From: Azorinus chamasolen
Lineage: Eukaryota > Mollusca > Bivalvia > Cardiida > Solecurtidae
Assembly (NCBI GenBank): GCA_963576725.1
Contig: OY755242.1
Location: forward strand, 9,577,132-9,641,131
Length of the DNA stretch: 64,000 bases
Reading direction: 5' to 3'
In this document: in pieces, positions 1 to 12,818 of the stretch
How the letters are laid out: the number at the start of each line of letters is the position of its first letter
Numbering within the stretch: the stretch's first letter is position 1
Translations under genes and position numbers: made by a program
The notes under the pieces: model-generated
Seen by the model: the letters and a program-made list of their open reading frames with translations, nothing else
Databases searched by the model: none
Told to the model about the DNA's origin: nothing

Positions 1-475
1 GCCTATTTCACGTAATCTCAAATAAAGAAGACCAAGATCAGATGGCTCCAAGCAGATGGCTCCAATGATCAGGGTCTGCTCTATTTACCCTGATCAGACA
101 GCTCCTACAGGAGCTCTCTGATCTGGGTCTACTTTGTTTACATAGGTGCCTGGAAAGTCATCTATATTGCGAAAAGGGTTAACCCTATACCCAAGGCAAA
201 GTACATGCAAGAAAACTGTATCTATGAATATTCATTAGACTAATATTATCCTCCATATCTTATGGAGCAAATGCTCTATTTTTCACAATGGTTTCACAAA
301 GTAACTTTTAAAGAGGTATCAAAAGGCGTCAATATGCGGGAATAGAATAATATTGAATTCTGTGGAATCAGGACAAAATACTAACCCCTTGCATGACCTG
401 ACTCGCATTTGAATACAGCTTGGAACCACATAAGAGGCTGAGTATAACTCAGCATGTTATCAAGCTCCTATCTGC

Positions 476-704
476 TTAACCCCTTCCTCCATAAATACGC
501 CTTTCTACGCCTCTGTAATAACCACTACTTGAAACCATTGTGATAAATAGAGCATTTTCCCTTATAGGAGCAAATGCTCTATTTATCCCAATGGTTTCAA
601 ACTAGAAAATTCTAAAATTTTACTTTTCTCTAGTAAATGCTCCTTTTGGGTAGATTCATTCAAAGAGGTTGGGTCTTAAAAAAGCCAGCGAAGGAAAGGG
701 TTAA
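476..704. mobile_element. TTAA-bounded MITE (piggyBac-like ends), unit 1
   Basis: Begins TTAACCCCTTCCTCC and ends GGAAAGGGTTAA, with a central hairpin based on GAGCAAATGCTCTATTTATC. The TTAA target duplication and CCC/GGG ends suit piggyBac-type transposons. It is non-autonomous with no coding capacity. Copies recur at 4779-5007 and 8921-9149 in the tandem units. Confidence 0.75.
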
Positions 705-1083
705 CACTCGGACAACAGTTTACCGATGGCTTGTATGAAATAGAAATCAGTAAAAAATTCAACACATTAGAGTTTTGGCCGACATATCTTTTTTTCAGCA
801 CGATAAGGGCTAAAACAAGAGCAAAATGGACAGAATTCTATCAAACACTATTGTAACAATTACAGACAGCTGGCCAGAAGCAGGATTGAGAAGAGAGAAT
901 GTAACAAGCTCTAGAAACTAGAGGTAATATCTACAAACTATATACAATGACATGAAGAAGCCTATCCCGTTACCTTAAGTATTCAAACAATCAATCTTAT
1001 CTCTCTATCAGTTTGTAAAGCTAAATAATTCATTTCGAAACCATTTCCATAACTCTAAATTATATTAACAAAGTAGCCAATTG

Positions 1084-1294
1084 CAGTAGAACCTGTTTTA
1101 AGCAACCATTAAAATATGTCTAGTTAAAGCTCTGTAAGGCAGGTGGTAGCTTACGGAAGATCAAAAGTAATGCAGAAAGCTCATACAGGAGCTTTCTGCA
1201 TTACTTTTGCCCTGCATTAAGTGACCACCTACGTTTTTAGATGCCTTACAGTGTCCAATTAATATAAGGTTGCTGAAGACAGGTTCTTCTGTAG
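1084..1294. mobile_element. pogo/Tigger-like MITE, unit 1
   Basis: Ends read CAGTAGAACCTGTTTTAAGC and its inverted counterpart GAAGACAGGTTCTTCTGTA. The centre is a near-perfect hairpin (AAAGTAATGCAGAAAGCTC...). CAGTARAACC ends are typical of Tigger/pogo-type elements. It is repeated in the other tandem units. Confidence 0.6.
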
Positions 1295-1489
1295 TATGGA
1301 ACCATATATTGACATAGTAGCAAATAGGGATGACCCTGATCAAATTACTCCACCAGGAGAAGTTTGATCAGGGTCTGCACTATTTGCCTAAGCTTGTCTA
1401 AATACTTAGGGTTGCTATATAGGGTATCCCATTACCAAGCTATAGCTTTGCTATACATGTGACTGCAAAAATGCTCATATGTATACATA

Positions 1490-3016
1490 CCTGGATCCAG
1501 ACTGTGTCCTTGACATAGACCTTGAAAAACTTCTTGACCTTGACTTTTGCCTTGATTTTGACCTACAACATGTGTATACAGTAGAACTCATCTAATGTGA
1601 CCAGCATAAAGAGGTATTATTCTGGGTGGTAGGGGTGGGTGGCAGGCTTAATGATGGACAAAGGTAATGTAGACAAGATGTGTTTGTGAAACACTATGCC
1701 CCCTCAATATGATATTTGACCCTGAAGGATGACCTTGATCTTGACATGTCACTCCTCAAACTGTGCAGCTTCATGGGGTACACATGCATACCAAATATCA
1801 AGTCTGTATCTCTATTGGTTCAAAAGCTATGGCCAATTTGAAGTTGGTGACCTTTGACCCTATAGGATGACCTTGACATGTCACCCCTAAACTGTGCAGC
1901 TTCATGAGATACACAAGTATGCCAAATATCAAGTCTTTATCTGTATAGGTTCAAAAGTTATGGCCAATGTTAAAGTCGGTGATTTGACCTATATGTTTGA
2001 CCTCTGACCTTTAAGGGTGACCTTGACCTTTACATGTCACACCTCAAAATGTGCGGCTTTATAAGATACATATGCATGCCAAATATCAAGTTTCTATCCG
2101 TACTGGTTCAAAAGTTATGACAAATGTTAAAGTTACAGACAAACAGACAATTTGACCTTTGACCCTGAAGAATGACCTTGACATGTCACCCCTCGAAATG
2201 TGCAGCTTCATGAGATACACAAGCATGTCAAATATAAAGTCTCTATCTCTACTGGTCCAAAAGTTATGGCAATGTTAAAGTCAGTGATTTGACCCATATA
2301 TTTTACCTCTGACCTTGAAGGATGACCTTGACATGTCACCCCTCAAAATGTGCGGCTTTATGAGATACATACGCATGCCAAATACAAAGTCACTATCTGT
2401 ACTGGCTCAAAAGTTATGACCAATGTTAAAGTTACAGACAAAGAAACAGACAATTTGACCTTTGATCCTGAAGGATGACCTTGACCTTGACATGTCACCC
2501 CCAGATACATGCGCATGCCAAATACAAAGTCACTATCTGTACTGGCTCAAAAGTTATGTCCAATGTTAAAGTTACAGACAAAGAAACAGACAATTTGACC
2601 TTTGATCCATCCTGAAGGATGACCTTGACCTTGACATGTCACCCTCATATTGTACAGCTTCATGAGATACACAAGCATGCCAAATATCAAGTCTCTATCT
2701 TAACTGGTCCAAAAGTTATGGCCAATGTTAAAGTCGGTGATTTGACCCATATATTTGACCTCTGACCTTGAAGGATGACCTTGACCTTGACAGGTCATCC
2801 CTCAAAATGTGCGGCTTTATGAGATACATATGCATGCCAAATATCAAAAGTACAAAAATGAGTCATGCAGGAAACACCACATACAGAACAAGCACTCGCT
2901 ATATCTGTACTGGCTCAAAAGTTATGACCAATGTTAAAGTTGCTGACAAACAAACAGACAAACGGACAAACAGACAAACAGACAAACAAACAAACAGACA
3001 GGGCAAAAACAATATG
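1490..3016. repeat. GACCTTGACATGTCAC repeat array, unit 1
   Basis: About ten degenerate repeats of 100-160 bp. Each contains TGACCTTGACATGTCACC, a conserved GTGC(A/G)GCTT(C/T)ATGAGATAC block, ATGCCAAATATCAAGTC, and a GTTATG.CCAATGTTAAAGT end. The array closes with a CAGACAAA tract and then a GGGGGGCAT-ended palindrome (about 3017-3043). Such arrays are widespread in bivalve genomes. They create spurious open frames. Confidence 0.85.
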
Positions 3017-3305
3017 CCCCCCAGATTTGATCTGGGGGGCATAAAAAGTTCCTATAGGAGCTTTCTACATTACTTTTGTTCTGCAATTGTACTGCAATTT
3101 TAGAGGGGTTATACTGTAGTTATAAATATAATTTTAGTTTTGGTGATGTAATGGATAATACCTCTGATTAAATACAGTAAGTTACACATCATATTTTCCA
3201 TTTAACCCTTTACTCTATAAATATGCTTTTCTACTACTTTGCAAAGAGAGTAGACTAGATATGATGGCCCCAGTAGAAGCCAACTGATCAAGGTCGGCTT
3301 TTTTT

Positions 3306-3892
3306 GCAAAGAAGTACAGTAAAACCTCTCTGTATTGACCACTAGACTACATCAAATATTTTGTGTTAAAGACAGGTGGATGTTTGTATACTGTTACCCC
3401 CTAAAGGTGTTTAGTTAACCCTTTACCTGATAGAGACCCCTTTTGAGGCATTTGCAAACCGAGGGCTTGGTGCAAAACTATTCGAACTCCTTCACTTTAG
3501 TGAAGGAGTTAGAATAGTTTTGCACCAAGCCCTCGAAACAGAGTTGGTCCCATTTAAGGAGACAAATTTATCATTAGGTCATGTAATCAAGGGGACATCT
3601 AATCAATCTGTTTTCTTATACATTATTACAATTGAATGTACAACTGATTTTATAGTTTCTGTCATGGGCAGATATTCTTGTGTTCATAATACCAATTTGA
3701 AATTCAAGTAATAAATAAACATGATGTTATATTATCTTAGTAAATATACATGTAGTTACAGCAAAAGGCAAAGAGTACTAAGACTATAGGAGCGTTCTGT
3801 TTTACTTTCACCTTGCTTTAAGCAACCTACTGTCCTTAATACAAACTAATCAACCCAATTTAGTGGTTGTTATAGAGAGGTTTTACTGTAAT
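3306..3892. mobile_element. pogo-like MITE interrupted by an insertion, unit 1
   Basis: The left end is ACAGTAAAACCTCTCTGTAT at about 3316. The right end is TATAGAGAGGTTTTACTGTA at about 3890. The middle has been replaced by unrelated sequence that includes a perfect hairpin (3460-3535). The same interrupted arrangement recurs in units 2 and 3, so the insertion preceded the tandem amplification. Confidence 0.6.
3460..3535. repeat. Perfect hairpin CGAGGGCTTGGTGCAAAAC
   Basis: Arms CGAGGGCTTGGTGCAAAACT and its reverse complement flank the GAACTCCTTCACTTTAGTGAAGGAGTT inner palindrome region. Units 2 (7749-7814) and 3 have a shortened loop in which the inner palindrome is lost. Confidence 0.85.
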
Positions 3893-5809
3893 ATGATTTG
3901 ACACTTTCTGCTATGACCAACCATACCTGTGTTCATATGCCATAATAACATTTAATCTAATTATGGTTTATGATGTCAATATTTCTTACATGAATATCCC
4001 ATTCCCTCATAGGCTATTTTTAGATCCAACCACTTTGAATAAATCTACCGAAAAGGAGCATTAACTAGAGAAAAGGAAAATTTTAGAATTTTGTAGTTTG
4101 AAACCATTGTGATAAATGGAGCATTTGCTCCTAAGGAGCAAATGCTCTATTATCACAATGTTTCAAAAAGTGACTTTTACAGAGGCATCAAATGGCATCA
4201 ATATGAGGTAATGGTTTAAAATACTGGCAGAAAATGTCATTACAATAAAATCTTTTGAGAACTATTAATGCATTTGTTCCCTAAACCCTTTCCTTGTATA
4301 ATTGCCTTTTTCACGTAATCTCAAATAAAGAAGACCAAGATCAGATGGCTCCAAGCAGATGGCTCCAATGATCAGGGTCTGCTCTATTTACCCTGATCAG
4401 ACAGCTCCTACAGGAGCTCTCTGATCTGGGTCTACTTTGTTTACATAGGTGCCTGGAAAGTCATCTATATTGAGAAAAGGGTTAACCCTATACCCAAGGC
4501 AAAGTACATGCAAGAAAACTGTATCTATGAATATTCATAAGCCTAATATTATCCTCCATATCCTATGGAGCAAATGCTCTATTTTTCACAATGGTTTCAC
4601 AAAGTGACTTTTAAAGAGGTATCAAAAGGCGTCAATATGCGGGAATGGAATAATATTGAATTCTGTGGAATCAGGACAAAATACTAACCCCTTGCATGAC
4701 CTGACTCGCATTTGAATACAGCTTGGAACCACATAAGAGGCTGAGTATAACTCAGCATGTTATCAAGCTCCAATCTGCTTAACCCCTTCCTCCATAAATA
4801 CGCCTTTCTACGCCTCTGTAATAACCACTTCTTGAAACCATTGTGATAAATAGAGCATTTTCCCTTATAGGAGCAAATGCTCTATTTATCCCAATGGTTT
4901 CAAACTAGAAAATTCTAAAATTTTACTTTTCTCTAGTAAATGCTCCTTTTGGGTAGATTCATTCAAAGAGGTTGGGTCTTAAAAAAGCCAGCGGAGGAAA
5001 GGGTTAACACTCGGACAACAGTTTACCGATGGCTTGTATGAAATAGAAATCCGTAAAAAATTCAGCAGATTAGAGTTTTGGCCGACATATCTTTTTTCAG
5101 CACGATAAGGGCTAAAACAAGAGCAAAATGGACAGAATTCTATCAAACACTATTGCAACAATTACAGACAGCTGGCCAGAAGCAGGATTGAGAAGAGAGA
5201 ATGTAACAAGCTCTAGAAACTAGAGGTAATATCTACAAACTATACACAATGACATGAAGAAGCCTATCCCGTTACCTTAAGTATTCAAACAATCAATCTT
5301 ATCTCTCTATCAGTTTGTAAAGCTAAATAATTCAGTTCGAAACCATTTCCATTACTCTAAATTATATTAACAAAGTAGCCAATTGCAGTAGAACCTGTTT
5401 TAAGCAACCATTAAAATATGTCTAGTTAAAGCTCTGTAAGGCAGGTGGTAGCTTACGGAAGATCAAAAGTAATGCAGAAAGCTCATACAGGAGCTTTCTG
5501 CATTACTTTTGCCCTGCATTAAGTGACCACCTACTTTTTAAGATGCCTTACAGTGTCCAATTAATATAAGGTTGCTGAAGACAGGTTCTTCTGTAGTAAG
5601 TATGGAACCATTTTGATAACTTAATATTGACATAGTAGCAAATAGGGATGACCCTGATCAAATTACTCCACCAGGAGAAATTTGATCAGGGTCTGCACTA
5701 TTTGCCAAAGCTTGTCTAAATACTTAGGGTTGCTATATAGGGTATCCCATTACCAAGCCATAGCTTTGCTATACATGTGACTGCAAAAATGCTCATATGT
5801 ATACATACC

Positions 5810-5990
5810 TGGATTCAGACTGTGTCCTTGACCTAGACCTTGAAAAACTTCTTGACCTTGACTTTTGCCATGATTTTGACCTACAACATGTGTATACAGT
5901 AGAACTCATCTAATGTGACCAGCATAAAGAGGTATTATTCTGGGTGGTAGGGGTGGGTTGCAGGCTTAATGATGGACAAAGGTAATGTAG

Positions 5991-6021
<31 letters not shown>

Positions 6022-7300
6022 TCAATATGATATTTGACCCTGAAGGATGACCTTGATCTTGACATGTCACTCCTCAAACTGTGCAACTTCATGCGGTACA
6101 CATGCATACCAAATATCAAGTCTGTATCTCTATTGGTTCAAAAGCTATGGCCAATTTGAAGTTGGTGACCTTTGACCCTAAAGGATGACCTTGACATGTC
6201 ACCCCTAAACTGTGCAGCTTCATGAGATACACAAGTATGCCAAATATCAAGTCTATCTGTATAGGTTCAAAAGTTATGGCCAATGTTAAAGTCGGTGATT
6301 TGACCTATATGTTTGACCTCTGAACTTTAAGGGTGACCTTGACCTTTACATGTCACATCTCAAAATGTGCGGCTTTATGAGATACATATGCATGCCAAAT
6401 ATCAAGTTTCTATCCGTACTGGCTCAAAAGTTATGACAAATGTTAGAGTTACAGACAAACAGACAATTTGACCTTTGACCCTGAAGAATGACCTTGACAT
6501 GTCACCCCTCGAAATGTGCAGCTTCATGAGATACACAAGCATGTCAAATATCAAGTCTCTATCTCTACTGGTCCAAAAGTTATGGCAATGTTAAAGTCAG
6601 TGATTTGACCCATATATTTTACCTCTGACCTTGAAGGATGACCTTGACATGTCAACCCTCAAAATGTGCGGCTTTATGAGATACATACGCATGCCAAATA
6701 CAAAGTCACTATCTGTACTGGCTCAAAAGTTATGACCAATGTTAAAGTTACAGACAAAGAAACAGACAATTTGACCTTTGATCCTGAAGGATGACCTTGA
6801 CCTTGACATGTCACCCCCAGATACATACGCATGCCAAATACAAAGTCACTATCTGTACTGGCTCAAAAGTTATGACCAATGTTAAAGTTACAGACAAAGA
6901 AACAGACAATTTGACCTTTGATCCATCCTGAAGGATGACCTTGACCTTGACATGTCACCCCTCATATTGTACAGCTTCATGAGATACACAAGCATGCCAA
7001 ATATCAAGTCTTTTTCTTTATTATCTTTAATGTTCCAAAAGTTATGGCCAATGTTAAAGTCGGTGATTTGACCCATATATTTGACCTCTGACCTTGAAGG
7101 ATGACCTTGACCTTGACAGGTCACCCTTCAAAATGTGCGGCTTTATGAGATACATATGCATGCCAAATATCAAGTCTATATCTGTACTGGCTCAAAAGTT
7201 ATGACCAATGTTAAAGTTGCTGACAAACAAACAGACAAACAAACAGACAAACGGACAAACAGACAAACAGACACTTAAACAAACAGACAGGGCAAAAACA
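5810..7300. repeat. GACCTTGACATGTCAC repeat array, unit 2
   Basis: Second copy of the array with the same sub-repeat order and small indels. It ends in the same CAGACAAA tract and CCCCCCAGATTTGATCTGGGGGG palindrome region. Confidence 0.85.
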
Positions 7301-9954
7301 ATATGCCCCCCAGATTTGATCTGGGGGGCATAAAAAGTTCCTATAGGAGCTTTCTACATTACTTTTGTTCTGCAATTGTTCTGCAATTTTAGAGGGGTTA
7401 TACTGTAGTTATAAATATAATTTTAGTTTTGGTGAGGTAATGGATAATACCTCTGATCAAATACAGTAAGTTACACATCATATTTTCCATTTAACCCTTT
7501 ACTCTATAAATATGCTTTTCTACTACTTTGCAAAGAGAGTAGACTAGATATGATGGCCCCAGTAGAAGCCAACTGATCAAGGTCTGCTTTTTTTGCAAAG
7601 AAGTACAGTAAAACCTCTCTGTATTGACCACTAGACTACATCAAATATTTTGTGTTAAAGACAGGTGGATGTTTGTATACTGTTACCCCCTAAAGGTGTT
7701 TAGTTAACCCTTTACCTGATAGAGACCCCTTTTGAGGCATTTGCAAACCGAGGGCTTGGTGCAAAACTATTCGAACTCCTTCACTTTACAGAATAGTTTT
7801 GCACCAAGCCCTCGAAACAGAGTTGGTCCCATTTAAGGAGACAAATTTATCATTAGGTCATGTAATCAAGGGGACATCTAATCAATCTGTTTTCTTATAT
7901 ATTATTACAATTGAATGTATAACTGATTTTATAGTTTCTGTCATGGGCAGATATTCTTGTGTTCATAATACCAATTTGAAATTCAAGTAATAAATAAACA
8001 TGATGTTATATTATCTTAGTAAATATACATGTAGTTACAGCAAAAGGCAAAGAGTACTAAGACTATAGGAGCATTCTGTTTTACTTTCACCTTGCTTTAA
8101 GCAACCACCTGTCCTTAATACAAACTAATCAACACAATTTAGTGGTTGTTATAGAGAGGTTTTACTGTAATATGATTTGACACTTTCTGCTATGACCAAC
8201 CATACCTGTGTTCATATGCCATAATAACATTTAATCTAATTATGGTTTATGATGTCAATATGTCTTACAGGAATATCCCATTCCCTCATAGGCTATTTTT
8301 AGATCCAACCACTTTGAATAAATCTACCGAAAAGGAGCATTAATATGAGGTAATGGGTTAAAATACTGGCAGAAAATGTCATTACAATAAAATCTTTCGA
8401 GAACTATTAATGCATTTGTTCCCTAAACCCTTTCCTTGTATAATTGCCTATTTCACGTAATCTCAAATAAAGAAGACCAAGATCAGATGGCTCCAAGCAG
8501 ATGGCTCCAATGATCAGGGTCTGCTCTATTTACCCTGACCAGACAGCTCCTACAGGAGCTCTCTGATCTGGGTCTACTTTGTTTACATAGGTGCCTGGAA
8601 AGTCATCTATATTGAGAAAAGGGTTAACCCTATACCCAAGGCAAAGTACATGCAAGAAAACTGTATCTATGAATATTCATTAGCCTAATATTATCCTCCA
8701 TATCCTATGGAGCAAATGCTCTATTTTTCACAATGGTTTCACAAAGTGACTTTTAAAGAGGTATCAAAAGGCGTCAATATGCGGGAATGGAATAATATTG
8801 AATTCTGTGGAATCAGGACAAAATACTAACCCCTTGCATGACCTGACTCGCATTTGAATACAGCTTGGAACCACATAAGAGGCTGAGTATAACTCAGCAT
8901 GTTATCAAGCTCCAATCTGCTTAACCCCTTCCTCCATAAATACGCCTTTCTACGCCTCTGTAATAACCACTTCTTGAAACCATTGTGATAAATAGAGCAT
9001 TTTCCCTTATAGGAGCAAATGCTCTATTTATCCCAATGGTTTCAAACTAGAAAATTCTAAAATTTTACTTTTCTCTAGTAAATGCTCCTTTTGGGTAGAT
9101 TCATTCAAAGAGGTTGGGTCTTAAAAAAGTCAGCGGAGGAAAGTGTTAACACTCGGACAACAGTTTACCGATGGCTTGTATGAAATAGAAATCAGTAAAA
9201 AATTCAGCAGATTAGAGTTTTGGCCGACATATCTTTTTTTCAGCACGATAAGGGCTAAAACAAGAGCAAAATGGACAGAATTCTATCAAACACTATTGCA
9301 ACAATTACAGACAGCTGGCCAGAAGCAGGATTGAGAAGAGAGAATGTAACAAGCTCTAGAAACTAGAGGTAATATCTACAAACTATACACAATGACATGA
9401 AGAAGCCTATCCCGTTACCTTAAGTATTCAAACAATCAATCTTATCTCTCTATCAGTTTGTAAAGCTAAATAATTCAGTTCGAAACCATTTCCATAACTC
9501 TAAATTATATTAACAAAGTAGCCAATTGCAGTAGAACCTGTTTTAAGCAACCATTAAAATATGTCTAGTTAAAGCTCTGTAAGGCAGGTGGTAGCTTACG
9601 GAAGATCAAAAGTAATGCAGAAAGCTCATACAGGAGCTTTCTGCATTACTTTTGCCCTGCATTAAGTGACCACCTACTTTTTAAGATGCCTTACAGTGTC
9701 CAATTAATATAAGGTTGCTGAAGACAGGTTCTTCTGTAGTAAGTATGGAACCATTTTGATAACTTAATATTGATATAGTAGCAAATAGGGATGACCCTGA
9801 TCAAATTACTCCACCAGGAGAAGTTTGACCAGGGTCTGCACTATTTGCCTAAGCTTGTCTAAATACTTAGGGTTGCTATATAGGGTATCCCATTACCAAG
9901 CCATAGCTTTGCTATACATGTGACTGTAAAAATGCTCATATGTATACATACCTG

Positions 9955-11300
9955 GATTCAGACTGTGTCCTTGACCTAGACCTTGAAAAACTTCTTGACC
10001 ATGACTTTTGCCTTGATTTTGACCTACAACATGTGTATACAGTAGAACTCATCTAATGTGACCAGCATAAAGAGGTATTATTCTGGGTGGTAGGGGTGGG
10101 TGGCAGGCTTAATGATGGACAAAGGTAATGTAGACAAGATGTGTTTGTGAAACACTATGCCCCCTCAATATGATATTTGACCCTGAAGGATGACCTTGAT
10201 CTTGACATGTCACTCCTCAAACTGTGCAACTTCATGGGGTACACATGCATACCAAATATCAAGTCTGTATCTCTATTGGTTCAAAAGCTATGGCCAATTT
10301 GAAGTTGGTGACCTTTGACCCTAAAGGATGACCTTAACATGTCACCCCTAAACTGTGCAGCTTCATGAGATACACAAGTATGCCAAATATCAAGTCTATC
10401 TGTATAGGTTCAAAAGTTATGGCCAATGTTAAAGTCGGTGATTTGACCTATATGTTTGACCTTTGACCTTTAAGGGTGACCTTGACCTTTACATGTCACA
10501 TCTCAAAATGTGCGGCTTTATGAGATACATATGCATGCCAAATATCAAGTTTCTATCCGTACTGGCTCAAAAGTTAGTTATGACAAATGTTAAAGTTACA
10601 GACAAACAGACAATTTGACCTTTGACCCTGAAGAATGACCTTGACATGTCACCCCTCGAAATGTGCAGCTTCATGAGATACACAAGCATGCCAAATATCA
10701 AGTCTCTATCTCTACTGGTCCAAAAGTTATGGCAATGTTAAAGTCAGTGATTTGACCCATATATTTTACCTCTGACCTTGAAGGATGACCTTGACATGTC
10801 ACCCCTCAAAATGTGCGGCTTTATCAGATACATACGCATGCCAAATACAAAGTCACTATCTGTACTGGCTCAAAAGTTATGACCAATGTTAAAGTTACAG
10901 ACAAAGAAACAGACAATTTGACCTTTGATCCATCCTGAAGGATGACCTTGACCTTGACATGTCACCCCTCATATTGTACAGCTTCATGAGATACACAAGC
11001 ATGCCAAATATCAAGTCTCTATCTTTACTGTTCCAAAAGTTATGGCCAATGTTAAAGTCGGTGATTTGACCCATATATTTGACCTCTGACCTTGAAGGAT
11101 GACCTTGTCCTTGACAGTTTACCCCTCAAAATGTGCGGCTTTATGAGATACATATGCATGCCAAATATCAAGTCTATATCTGTACTGGCTCAAAAGTTAT
11201 GACCAATGTTAAAGTTGCTGACAAACAAACAGACAAACAAACAGACAAACGGACAAACAGACAAACAGACACTTAAACAAACAGACAGGGCAAAAACAAT
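9955..11300. repeat. GACCTTGACATGTCAC repeat array, unit 3
   Basis: Third copy of the array. One sub-repeat present in units 1 and 2 is missing. The closing palindrome has decayed (GCTCCCAAGATTTGATCTGGGG), so its arms no longer pair fully. Confidence 0.85.
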
Positions 11301-12818
11301 ATGCTCCCAAGATTTGATCTGGGGGGCATAAAAAGTTCCTATAGGAACTTTCTACATTACTTTTGTTCTGCAATTGTTCTGCAATTTTAGAGGGGTTATA
11401 CTGTAGTTATAAATATAATTTTAGTTTTGGTGAGGTAATGGATAATACCTCTGATCAAATACAGTAAGTTACACATCATATTTTCCATTTAACCCTTTAC
11501 TCTATAAATATGCTTTTCTACTACTTTGCAAAGAGAGTAGACTAGATATGATGGCTCCAGTAGAAGCCAAATGATCAAGGTCTGCTTTTTTTGCAAAGAA
11601 GTACAGTAAAACCTCTCTGTATTGACCACTAGACTACATCAAATATTTTGTGTTAAAGACAGGTGGATGTTTGTATACTGTTACCCCCTAAAGGTGTTTA
11701 GTTAACCCTTTACCTGATAGAGACCCCTTTTGAGGCATTTGCAAACCGAGGGCTTGGTGCAAAACTATTCGAACTCCTTCACTTTGCAGAATAGTTTTGC
11801 ACCAAGCCCTCGGAACAGAGTTGGTCCCATTTAAGGAGACAAATTTATCATTAGGTCATGTAATCAAGGGGACATCTAATCAATCTGTTTTCTTATATAT
11901 TATTACAATTGAATGTATAACTGATTTTATAGTTTCTGTCATGGGCAGATATTCTTGTGTTCATAATACCAATTTGAAATTCAAGTAATAAATAAACATG
12001 ATGTTATATTATCTTAGTAAATATACATGTAGTTACAGCAAAAGGCAAAGAGTACTAAGACAATAGGAGCATTCTGTTTTACTTTCACCTTGCTTTAAGC
12101 AACCACCTGTCCTTAATACAAACTAATCAACCCAATTTAGTGGTTGTTATAGAGAGGTTTTACTGTAATATGATTTGACACTTTCTGCTATGACCAACCA
12201 TACCTGTGTTCATATGCCATAATAACATTTAATCTAATTATGGTTTATGATGTCAATATTTCTTACATGAATATCCCATTCCCTCATAGGCTATTTTTAG
12301 ATCCAACCACTTTGAATAAATCTACCGAAAAGGAGCATTAACTAGAGAAAAGGAAAATTTTAGAATTTTGTAGTTTGAAACCATTGTGATAAATGGAGCA
12401 TTTGCTCCTAAGGAGCAAATGCTCTATTATCACAATGTTTCAAAAAGTGACTTTTACAGAGGCATCAAATGGCATCAATATGAGGTAATGGTTTAAAATA
12501 CTGGCAGAAAATGTCATTACAATAACATCTTTTGAGAACTATTAATGCATTTGTTCCCTAAACCCTTTCCTTGTATAATTGCCTTTTTCACGTAATCTCA
12601 AATAAAGAAGACCAAGATCAGATGGCTCCAAGCAGATGGCTCCAATGATCAGGGTCTGCTCTATTTACCCTGATCAGACAGCTCCTACAGGAGCTCTCTG
12701 ATCTGGGTCTACTTTGTTTACATAGGTGCCTGGAAAGTCATCTATATTGAGAAAAGGGTTAACCCTATACCCAAGGCAAAGTACATGCAAGAAAACTGTA
12801 TCTATGAATATTCATTAG

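Larger units (their letters stand above)
1..12818. repeat. Tandem array of 4.1-4.3 kb units (3 plus a partial copy)
   Basis: Units start at 1, 4304, 8446 and 12581 with the same GCCT(A/T)TTTCACGTAATC opening. Lengths are 4303, 4142 and 4135 bp; the fourth stops resembling the others at about 12818. The window begins exactly at a unit start, so more copies may lie to the left. Each unit has the same order: fold-back core, TTAA MITE, pogo-like MITE, GACCTTGACC array, GGGGGGC hairpin, second pogo-like MITE interrupted by a hairpin, and TTAA MITE. Short open frames inside are not conserved across units apart from the 63-residue frame discussed among the rejected items. Confidence 0.95.

Noticed and set aside
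3520..3711. A 63-codon open frame kept in all three tandem units (also 7799-7990 and 11797-11988).
   Set aside because: It starts inside a hairpin arm and the units are too similar for its openness to mean selection. No recognisable motif, splice sites or promoter.
9143..9334. A 63-codon frame (FTDGLYEIEISKKFSRLEFW).
   Set aside because: In unit 1 the frame has a TAA and in unit 2 a one-base deletion, so it is not maintained.
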